Source of the DNA: SAR202 cluster bacterium
GTDB taxonomy: Bacteria > Chloroflexota > Dehalococcoidia > UBA6926 > VFHL01
Length of the DNA stretch: 64,000 nt
Assembly (NCBI GenBank): GCA_009392005.1
Contig: VFHL01000006.1
Location: 74,671-138,670, forward strand
Reading direction: 5' to 3'
Part shown: in pieces, positions 17,437 through 24,743 of the stretch
Layout: each line of letters opens with the position of its first letter
Numbering within the stretch: the first letter of the stretch is position 1
The notes under the pieces: model-generated
The model's database searches: none
Told to the model about the DNA's origin: nothing
The model's input: the letters and a program-made list of their open reading frames with translations, nothing else
Made by a program: the position numbers and the translations under genes

Positions 17437-17859
17437 ATGATGAGGTTTAAACACTACACGATTGCAGTGAATGATTTAGATTCAGCCGTACACAATTACA
17501 AACAACTTTTTGGTATGAGTGCCCTTAGTGATCGCCAACACAATAATGTTGGGAATTTTGACGCCATCTCAATGGGTTACGATGACACCACAATCCTGCA
17601 ACTGATTGAACCATCCAACGAGGATACCCCGGTGGCACGTCTTATGCAGGAACGTAAAAATGAATTCAACCCGTATGGCGAAGGAGTCTATCTCCTTGCA
17701 TTTGAAGCCGATGATTCAGAACAAATGGCACAGTTGATTGAATCTAACGGTGGCAGAATTACACGCATACCAGGAAGTGCTAATTTTTTCGTCCACCCAA
17801 CTTCTTCAAATTTTGGATTCATGGAAATCTTCCCAAAAACAAATGATGCGAATAGCTAG
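17437..17859 (+). CDS. VOC (glyoxalase/dioxygenase fold) family protein
   Basis: A 140-residue single-unit VOC protein. The start MMRFKHYTIAVNDLDSAVHNY matches the metal-binding first strand (H) of the fold; the C-terminal strand ends NFGFMEIFPK with Glu in the usual ligand place. A GGAGGGG site precedes ATG 17437, so the track start at 17395 is rejected. Similar proteins act as methylmalonyl-CoA epimerases, glyoxalases or resistance proteins; the exact reaction is not clear. Confidence 0.8.
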   Translation: MMRFKHYTIAVNDLDSAVHNYKQLFGMSALSDRQHNNVGNFDAISMGYDDTTILQLIEPSNEDTPVARLMQERKNEFNPYGEGVYLLAFEADDSEQMAQLIESNGGRITRIPGSANFFVHPTSSNFGFMEIFPKTNDANS

Positions 17860-17895
17860 GAAAGAACGTCCCCACTAGCGAGAAGGATTGAATCC

Positions 17896-18693
17896 TCAAC
17901 TCGAAAACAGCTCCTCTTCACTACTTGACTCACCAGGCTGTAAGAATTCGTTAATTGTAGTTTTAACTACATCATCAAAATCTTGCCCAATAATCCAGTC
18001 AAGATAATCTGGATCGCGATTCACAACATCTGCGAGAAGTGTCCCTTCATGTTTCCCAAATCCCAATACCGGCCCCTCGTTTGAACGAAGCAAGCGACCG
18101 GTGCTATCAATCCAATCAGGGTTCACTGGGTTGCAAAATAAATGTAAATCATCAACTGTTGTGGCTAAATCAGGATAATATGCGATTTGTGATACAAGAA
18201 TGTCTCTTGCAGCTTCTGCGTCAGACATCGATGCATGCGCCCCCTCAAGATCCTTACCGCAATATTTCCGGTAAGCTGCGCTTAGGTCACGAGGTTCTTT
18301 TTCATGAAATATCACCATTGGATCGACAACATTGCGGTCACCAGCATCTAATTCCAAACCTACTCTTTTAAATTCCTCCTGCAGCAAAGGCAAATCAAAA
18401 CGGATAACATTAAATCCTGCAAGATCGCAATCCTCTAAGAATGACAAGAAACTTTTAGCGTATTGGGCGAATCCGGGTTCATTCACAACATCATCGTCCG
18501 TTATTCCATGAACGTTTTTTGCTGCTTCAGGAATCGGAATTCCAGGATTTACACGAACACTTTTTGTCTCTTGCATACCATCTGGATGGCATTTGATAAC
18601 AGATATTTCCACGATACGATCCTGCCGGGGATTTACTCCCGTCGTTTCCAAATCAAAGAAAACAATAGGTCGTATCAATGTTATTCCTTCCAA
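17896..18693 (-). CDS. DnaQ-like 3'-5' exonuclease with ExoX-type C-terminal domain
   Basis: A 265-residue DEDDh exonuclease. Exo I is FFDLETTGV (Asp, Glu), Exo II region is NVHGITDDDV and AGFNVIRFDLPLL (Asp), Exo III is HASMSDAEAA (His, Asp). After about residue 200 comes a small domain, VLGFGKHEGTLLADVVNRDP...YLDWI, as found after the nuclease in exodeoxyribonuclease X-like proteins. It likely trims single-stranded DNA ends in repair. The start is TTG 18693 behind a GGAGGAGG site. The acidic tail (SSSEEELF) is probably disordered. Confidence 0.88.
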   Translation of the reverse strand: MEGITLIRPIVFFDLETTGVNPRQDRIVEISVIKCHPDGMQETKSVRVNPGIPIPEAAKNVHGITDDDVVNEPGFAQYAKSFLSFLEDCDLAGFNVIRFDLPLLQEEFKRVGLELDAGDRNVVDPMVIFHEKEPRDLSAAYRKYCGKDLEGAHASMSDAEAARDILVSQIAYYPDLATTVDDLHLFCNPVNPDWIDSTGRLLRSNEGPVLGFGKHEGTLLADVVNRDPDYLDWIIGQDFDDVVKTTINEFLQPGESSSEEELFSS

Positions 18694-18970
18694 TTGAACC
18701 CTCCTCCAAGTAATTCTACATACGACAAGCGAATCCTATACTGAACTTTATCCACATCAACATCATACAAAACATGGACGGGCAAAAGATATAAAAACAT
18801 GTCATATTGAAGAATTAATTGGTTTATTCGAATAGAGCGCAAATGTGTTTAACAGGGTCTTATTTTCAAGTTGCGATTCTTGGACATCTAAAGGTATACT
18901 CCGCTCGCTTGTAACATGAAAGAAGGAACCTGACGTGACCGTGGGCAATTGAATAATAGGAGGGATTTTG

Positions 18971-19924
18971 ATGAAATTTGTCTTGTTCAATGACGGCACA
19001 CCCGGCTTATTACGGGATGATGGAATTATAGATATCAGCGAAGCGATCCAATCAGTCACAACTGAACGGGGTCAAGAAGCGATGAAGGCAATCATCACGC
19101 ATCTGGCCGAGATAAAACCTCAACTAGACCAAATAAACCAAACTGGTAAAGCACTCTCCCTTAGTGAGGCAAATTTGCTTGCACCACTACCCCAACCCGG
19201 AAAAATCTTATGTATGGGGGGGAACTTTACAGAATTTGGACACCGAGAAGCTGGTCCTATGTGGGGATTTCTGAAGGCATCGAATGCGGTTATTGGTCCT
19301 GGTGGAACCGTAGTTTTGCCACCCGACGACGTCAATATTTTTCATCATGAAGCGGAACTTGTATTAGTGTTCGGCCGCGCCGGAAAAGATATCAAAGAGG
19401 AAGATGCCTTTGACTATGTCTTTGGCTACACATGTGGAGTGGACGTTTCGGCACGAATGCCGGCGACACCTGGTAGCGGGCCACCAGAATTCCAAGCATG
19501 GCGAGGAATTTCAAACCACAAATCATATCCAACCTTTGCTCCACTAGGTCCAGCAATCATCACAAAAGATGAAGTTAAAGACCCGCAAGACGTTGGAGTA
19601 CAGCTTTCTGTCGATGGGCAATTAAGGGGTGATTTCAACACCTCTGACATGGCACATTCAATCGCGAAATCCATTGCCTTTGTGAGCCAACACGAAGGAT
19701 TCGATGTAGGAGATGTTCTATACACTGGAACCAATCATCAGGGTCTTGGAGCAATGCAAGATGGCGAAAAAATCACGATCGAGATCGAGCAGGTCGGCGG
19801 TTTCTCGTTCCACGTAAGCGACCCACTAAAAAGGAAATGGCCCACAGGAGTAGATGAGGAAACAGCTCAAGATGTACGGGAAGGTACAGGAGGCCCTGGA
19901 AGGCGAAAACGACCTCTAAGCTAA
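18971..19924 (+). CDS. Fumarylacetoacetate hydrolase (FAH) family protein
   Basis: A 317-residue FAH-family protein. The metal site is visible in IFHHEAELVLVFGR (His and Glu ligands) and the downstream Asp of the GYTCGVDVSAR region. The family covers acylpyruvate hydrolases, 2-hydroxyhepta-diene-dioate isomerases and oxaloacetate decarboxylases that cut C-C bonds in aromatic breakdown. A strong AGGAGGG site lies 6 bases before ATG 18971, so the TTG at 18968 is not needed. It ends with a Pro/Arg-rich tail (GGPGRRKRPLS). Confidence 0.88.
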   Translation: MKFVLFNDGTPGLLRDDGIIDISEAIQSVTTERGQEAMKAIITHLAEIKPQLDQINQTGKALSLSEANLLAPLPQPGKILCMGGNFTEFGHREAGPMWGFLKASNAVIGPGGTVVLPPDDVNIFHHEAELVLVFGRAGKDIKEEDAFDYVFGYTCGVDVSARMPATPGSGPPEFQAWRGISNHKSYPTFAPLGPAIITKDEVKDPQDVGVQLSVDGQLRGDFNTSDMAHSIAKSIAFVSQHEGFDVGDVLYTGTNHQGLGAMQDGEKITIEIEQVGGFSFHVSDPLKRKWPTGVDEETAQDVREGTGGPGRRKRPLS

Positions 19925-19974
19925 CAAGAGAACCTTAGCGTAAAACCCAGGTTAAAAATATTCTCAGTATTAAA

Positions 19975-20007
19975 GGTGGGTGGCAGCAACAAAAACTGCC
20001 ACTCACC
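19975..20007 (-). terminator. Hairpin between convergent FAH and VOC genes
   Basis: A 12-bp stem (GGTGGGTGGCAG with CTGCCACTCACC, one G-T pair) and a 9-base loop lie between two convergent genes. On the minus strand it is followed by TTTAAT, so it mainly fits the end of the VOC gene; on the plus strand there is no U-tract. It may serve both directions. Confidence 0.65.
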
Positions 20008-20025
20008 AATATTCAAAATCAATGC

Positions 20026-20973
20026 CTACGGACCCGGATGTGCTCCGTGGGTATGTTCAACGTGATCATGTCCAGGTGGACGATTCCATGGCTCTAAAAG
20101 CATTCCCATACAGGTTCGCGGGTGAAACCACCCAGTCGCACGCTCAGAAACCTCTTTAGGCGGAATCGAACCGATCTGCTGCATACCAGCAGCATTTGCC
20201 TGATCTACAAATCGGTGTACATCGGGAGTGAAGGGAGCTGTATGATGAAACACATTTCCCAAAGTTGCCCGTTCGGCAACTAATCGAGCCGTCCCACTCT
20301 CGGTTGTCGTAGGATGACTAATTTCGATCACTGTTCCTCCCACGGGAAACTCCAAAATGTGCACAGGATCCGAAGCCGCTCGGCTCAGATCGCGATCAGC
20401 CGCCGGACCATCTTTGCCACGTTCAGACGAGAAATCCTCACGTAAACCAAACACATTTGTCCAAAACTCACGTGATTCATTACCGTCACGACCGGCTAAA
20501 CCAACATGCGCCATACCTGTGCAGGTACCATTCCCGCGATAGTATGGGTGTACATAATAGGTATCATCACTTGTAACCTGTAATCGAATACCAAGCGTCG
20601 TAGTCGGATCGAGAAAAACTGGTCCTTCACCATCCCATTCTCCCTCAATCTTTATTCCCTTAGCCTGGAATTCTTTCAAGTCCCCCGCCAGATCATCAGA
20701 GGCGAAGGACACGTAATACATCCCTCCACGGCCGTTCGATGACTCTAGGAATTGCCCCGGAGCGCTATCTGCACTTCCAGGCTTTGCGATCTCGTAATAC
20801 ATCTCGCCGATCGGAAATTCTAAGATCTTCGTGCCATCATAACCTTGCGCTCCATCAGGCCAGGGAGTCCGATGCTCATTCAAGGAAAGACCAAATCCCT
20901 CTACAAGGACATGCCTTGCATTCTCTAAATCTTCCGTAACCAAACCAACATGGTGAACTCTGGTGATTGCCAT
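20026..20973 (-). CDS. Two-domain VOC family protein with His-rich tail
   Basis: A 315-residue protein with two VOC units: about 1-125 (ITRVHHVGLVTEDLENARHV, ending in a GIRLQV strand) and about 145-300 (GMAHVGLAGRDGNESREFW, ending MLLEPWN). The size suits an extradiol-dioxygenase-like or hydroxyphenylpyruvate-dioxygenase-like fold. The end GHDHVEHTHGAHPGP is rich in His and may bind metal. ATG 20973 has a GGAGGG site. It is convergent with the FAH gene, so the two may share a ring-cleavage type pathway; this is inference. Confidence 0.82.
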   Translation of the reverse strand: MAITRVHHVGLVTEDLENARHVLVEGFGLSLNEHRTPWPDGAQGYDGTKILEFPIGEMYYEIAKPGSADSAPGQFLESSNGRGGMYYVSFASDDLAGDLKEFQAKGIKIEGEWDGEGPVFLDPTTTLGIRLQVTSDDTYYVHPYYRGNGTCTGMAHVGLAGRDGNESREFWTNVFGLREDFSSERGKDGPAADRDLSRAASDPVHILEFPVGGTVIEISHPTTTESGTARLVAERATLGNVFHHTAPFTPDVHRFVDQANAAGMQQIGSIPPKEVSERATGWFHPRTCMGMLLEPWNRPPGHDHVEHTHGAHPGP

Positions 20974-21103
20974 TGTTCCCTCCATTCACATAAAATCACC
21001 TTTTCACGCATAGGATCTCATCAAACTCAAAAGCAATCAACTGCTAGAATGCGATTCAACGCACATTAATTTAACGTATGTTCATACTGAGAGGTATAGG
21101 TCT

Positions 21104-21586
21104 TTGAGGAAGTTCCGTAGAATAATCGGATTGGCCATCATCTTTATGCTGATTGCAACAGGAGCTATCTTACTCATCCAATCAAACTATTTCTCAACAA
21201 ACACGAATCTGCAGACCTCAGAACAGATACAAATTTTGATTGATGATGCCAAAACCATTGCTGACACCGAATATTTCCAAAAGGTCCCTTCTGCAATCAA
21301 CTTGTTCATCGAATCATTAGACACATGTGTTACACAAAATCAAAACCAATGTCTTACCGATGCCCTGAATGATTTACGTACGAATCTAGGAGACAAAGTT
21401 CCATCAAATGCCGAGTGGATCCAAGAGGCACATGTAAAGATCATTACCGCTTTGGATGAACTGACTGAAATCAACGATCGGATCCAACAGGGTGAAAACA
21501 CCGACCAACTTGTCCAAGAGACAAGCGACGCAATCTCTAATTTAACAACCGCTTTAACAAATTGGGTAAATCAGGCAACCAACTAA
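21104..21586 (+). CDS. Hypothetical membrane-anchored protein, 160 residues
   Basis: I do not recognise this protein. It has a basic N-terminus and one hydrophobic segment (RRIIGLAIIFMLIATGAILL, about 5-25) followed by an extracytoplasmic part with long amphipathic helices (NAEWIQEAHVKIITALDELT, DAISNLTTALTNWVNQ). Two Cys (CVTQNQNQC) could form a disulfide. There is no lipobox. The TTG start has a GAGAGGT site upstream. It stands alone, divergent from the two-domain VOC gene. Confidence 0.65.
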   Translation: MRKFRRIIGLAIIFMLIATGAILLIQSNYFSTNTNLQTSEQIQILIDDAKTIADTEYFQKVPSAINLFIESLDTCVTQNQNQCLTDALNDLRTNLGDKVPSNAEWIQEAHVKIITALDELTEINDRIQQGENTDQLVQETSDAISNLTTALTNWVNQATN

Positions 21587-21733
21587 CTCTCAATTCAGCT
21601 ATCTTGCAATACAATATCACTGCAATTTATTTGTCATAATGCTTATCCAAAGAGTAGTATATGACACTAGTTAAAGGCATTGACTAAAAAAGAGATTGTC
21701 AAAATTATCGGCACAACTAATAGAGGAGGGGCT

Positions 21734-22888
21734 ATGAGTGCAGGCACGATAAACCGGGGAGAATTTGCGATTGTTGGCGTCGGGGAACCGGACACACAAA
21801 ATCGCGTCCCAGAAAAAACCGAATTATCAATGGGAACAGAGGCGTTACTCAAAGCAGCAGATGACGCAGGTATCGCCATCAAAGATATCGACGGCTGGTT
21901 CGTCCCTGGGGGGCCAAGCCCAAACCAGGCTGGAGAATACGTCGGTGTTTTCCCATCATATGCTGATGGGGGCAACGTTGGAGCAGTGAGTCCGATCGCA
22001 ATGGTCGGCCACGCTATGGCAGCCATCAATGCAGGTTATTGTTCCGTCGCAGCAGTACTGCATACCCAATTAAGCCGTAGTGGCCCGCGTGGAGGCGGAG
22101 GTGGGGATACATCGTCAACCATTGGCGGACAATTCATAGCGCCATACGGAATCGAAGGAGAATACAGCCGGCATGGGATGGTAGCTAATCGATACAACCA
22201 AACATACGGAACGGAAATGTCAGGATTTGCTGAACTCGCTGTATCAAATCGAAAGTGGGCCCAGCTCCATCCACGAGCGGCTTACACAGATCCAATGACT
22301 GTAGAAGATGTTTTGAATGCTCGGATCTTGTCATGGCCAATTACACTCCCTATGGTTTGCCCTGTCTTAGATAACGCATCCGCAATCATTATTACATCGG
22401 CCGATCGCGCCAAAGATATGAACAAAAAACCTGTTTCAATTCTCGGGTTCACTCAGGAATTTGAAATGAGCATTGATTTCAAAGAAGATTTGCTCGATTG
22501 GGAAATGATCCGCAAGTCTGGCGAGAAGCTTTTCCCGATGGCCGGCGTATCCCACAATGACATTGACCTAGTACAAACTCACGATTGCTTTATACCAGTA
22601 CCAATTCTTGAAGTCGAAGGGTTGGGATTTTGCGAGAAGGGAGAAGGTCTGGCATTCGTCGCAGATGGAAGAACAGCGCCCGGGGGTGATTTCCCAATGA
22701 ACACAAATGGAGGCGGATTATCCTATTCTCATAGTGGTAGTTTTGGCCTTGCCAGTATTTGTGACACCGTTGAACAACTTCGAGGAGAATCAGGGCCGAG
22801 GCAAATTACGGATGCCAACATTGGTTTAGTTACAGGATCAGGTGGAGGATTTACAACAAACACATCCATCATTCTGACCAACCAATAG
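21734..22888 (+). CDS. SCP2-thiolase superfamily protein lacking the nucleophilic Cys
   Basis: A 384-residue thiolase-like protein starting at ATG 21734 (GAGGAGGGG site), not at 21680. Thiolases carry a reactive Cys about 17 residues before the AIxxG turn; here the matching stretch NVGAVSPIAMVGHAMAAINAG has none. It keeps His in THDCFIPVPILEVEGLGF and has LSYSHSG where thiolases have GHPxG. Such Cys-less proteins paired with DUF35 partners include Ltp2-type retro-aldolases of steroid side-chain breakdown. A DUF35 gene follows 58 bases downstream and a paralogue lies on the other strand. Confidence 0.85.
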   Translation: MSAGTINRGEFAIVGVGEPDTQNRVPEKTELSMGTEALLKAADDAGIAIKDIDGWFVPGGPSPNQAGEYVGVFPSYADGGNVGAVSPIAMVGHAMAAINAGYCSVAAVLHTQLSRSGPRGGGGGDTSSTIGGQFIAPYGIEGEYSRHGMVANRYNQTYGTEMSGFAELAVSNRKWAQLHPRAAYTDPMTVEDVLNARILSWPITLPMVCPVLDNASAIIITSADRAKDMNKKPVSILGFTQEFEMSIDFKEDLLDWEMIRKSGEKLFPMAGVSHNDIDLVQTHDCFIPVPILEVEGLGFCEKGEGLAFVADGRTAPGGDFPMNTNGGGLSYSHSGSFGLASICDTVEQLRGESGPRQITDANIGLVTGSGGGFTTNTSIILTNQ

Positions 22889-22946
22889 GGCTACTTACCC
22901 CCTAAAAAGTGCATAACCAAATACGGTCTATAGAAGGAGCACCTAA

Positions 22947-23366
22947 ATGACAAGCGAATATACAAATCCCGTCCCTACTCCAACACCAGACACGCAAAAT
23001 TTTTGGGATGGTTTAAAAGAACAAACGATACAATTAAAACGTTGTTTAGAAAACGAATGTGGACGTTTCCACCACTTCCCGCGTTCAATTTGCCCATATT
23101 GTCATTCAACGAATCTCGAATGGACACCGGTTAGCGGAAACGGAACGCTCTACGCATTTTCCGTAAACCATCGACCGCCACGTGGATGGACCGAAAATGA
23201 AGCCCCTGTGATCGCGATTGTTGAATTGGAAGAAGGGATCAAGCTTTACACAAACTTAGTGAACCCACCAGAAGACCCAACCACAATTAAAATTGGTGTC
23301 CCTGTGGAGCCTGTGTTTGATAAAGTGACCAATGAGGTCACTTTGTTGCGATACCGCTTGAAGTAA
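22947..23366 (+). CDS. DUF35 (Zn-ribbon plus OB-fold) protein, partner of the thiolase-like protein
   Basis: A 139-residue DUF35 protein: N-terminal helix NFWDGLKEQTIQLKRC, a rubredoxin-like zinc ribbon with CLENECG and CPYC, and an OB-fold (GNGTLYAFSVNHRPPRGW...). In known cases DUF35 proteins bind acyl-CoA and hold SCP2-thiolase-like partners in a complex. Its place directly behind the thiolase-like gene, with an AGAAGGAG site, supports such a complex. It ends 20 bases before the end of the convergent paralogue. Confidence 0.9.
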   Translation: MTSEYTNPVPTPTPDTQNFWDGLKEQTIQLKRCLENECGRFHHFPRSICPYCHSTNLEWTPVSGNGTLYAFSVNHRPPRGWTENEAPVIAIVELEEGIKLYTNLVNPPEDPTTIKIGVPVEPVFDKVTNEVTLLRYRLK

Positions 23367-23385
23367 ATAACACAAGGGTAAGCAA

Positions 23386-24558
23386 TTAGACGCTCTCAAG
23401 ATCACTTAGGATTAATGTCCCGAAGGCCGACATAGCTCCGCCACCCATCCCATTTATCATCGCATGATGAACGTTTGGAACTTGCCTCTCCCCAGTTTCA
23501 CCTCGGGTTTGGCGTACCCCTTCTATCAAAGGAAATATGCCATAGGGGCCTGGGTGACCATAAGAGAGACCGCCACCATGTGTATTCAATGGAAAATGGC
23601 CTCCAGGTGCTGTTCCACCGTTTGCAACAAAATCCCCACTGCCACCCAATTCAGTGAATCCTAATGCCTCAATCGCAAACATTGGATTGAAGACAAATGC
23701 ATCATAGAATTCTGCAACGTCGATATCTTTCTGGCTAACCCCCGCCATCGGGAAAGCTCGCTCACCATTTTGAGCTACACCTTCCCATACACTGAAATCA
23801 CGTGCCTCACTGACACCATTATGAGCTGTTCCCTCACCTGATCCAGCGACATAAACGGGAGGCTTTTTCAAATCTTTGGCTCGTTCAGCAGAGGTAAGAA
23901 TTACAGCTGCACCCATATCCATAACCAAACAACACATAGCCATTGTAAATGGCCACGAGACCATAGGCGCTGAAAGAACGTCCTCACGAGTCTGGGGTTC
24001 CCTCATAATCGCTCGTGGATTAAGTTGTGCCCATTTCCGTGTAGATACGGCAACATCCGCCATCTGTTCTCGGGTCGTTCCATAAGTATGCATATGTCGC
24101 GTCGCGAACATACCTGTTTGACTTGCAGCGGCACCAAGACCAAAAGGAGCCTCAAATTGGCCTGGATACGTATTTGCTGATTGACCAGCGCCCGGCATAC
24201 CAACACGGCTACCTGCACCTTCTCCATGAAAAATCAATGCAACATCACAAAAACCAGCCATAATTGCTGCCACAGCATGCTCGACATGCATGATATAAGA
24301 TGTCCCGCCAACTGATGTAGCATCAATATATTTGGGAATAACACCCAAATAATCAGTGATTTGCGCAAACGTGTTGCCACCAGGACCACCAGAAAAAATC
24401 CCATCTACGTCTGATAACTCTAAACCAGCATCATCCAAAGCTAACAACATCGCCTCAGTCGCTAATTCAAAAACATTTCGGTTCGGAATGCGCCCGATTT
24501 GTGATTCTCCCACGCCAACAATTGCTACTTTACGTGATACATCTCGAAAGTCTGCCAT
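23386..24558 (-). CDS. SCP2-thiolase superfamily protein, Ltp2-like
   Basis: A 390-residue paralogue of the 21734 protein. The nucleophilic Cys of thiolases is again missing (SVGGTSYIMHVEHAVAAIMAG). Where the first paralogue has HDCF this one has FYDAF, and it has LSYGHPGPYG near the end. In the steroid aldolase Ltp2 two tyrosines about 50 apart (Tyr294, Tyr344) do the chemistry; the Tyr of FYDAF and the Tyr of LSYGHPG, 48 apart, are candidates. It may cut or form a C-C bond in a beta-hydroxyacyl-CoA. A GGAGGT site precedes ATG 24558. Confidence 0.85.
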   Translation of the reverse strand: MADFRDVSRKVAIVGVGESQIGRIPNRNVFELATEAMLLALDDAGLELSDVDGIFSGGPGGNTFAQITDYLGVIPKYIDATSVGGTSYIMHVEHAVAAIMAGFCDVALIFHGEGAGSRVGMPGAGQSANTYPGQFEAPFGLGAAASQTGMFATRHMHTYGTTREQMADVAVSTRKWAQLNPRAIMREPQTREDVLSAPMVSWPFTMAMCCLVMDMGAAVILTSAERAKDLKKPPVYVAGSGEGTAHNGVSEARDFSVWEGVAQNGERAFPMAGVSQKDIDVAEFYDAFVFNPMFAIEALGFTELGGSGDFVANGGTAPGGHFPLNTHGGGLSYGHPGPYGIFPLIEGVRQTRGETGERQVPNVHHAMINGMGGGAMSAFGTLILSDLESV

Positions 24559-24743
24559 ATCTGACCTCCTAGCACGATCTAAATTCTTCTATTAATCAAT
24601 TATACGCCGGACACATCGTACCGAAAAGCAATTAATCTTATATTGAATATATGAGCAAATGAAATAGACAATTGTCTTCGCCGATTCATGCACTACATTA
24701 TCTGTGTTGAACAATTCTCAGATATACTGAATTAGCAATTAGT

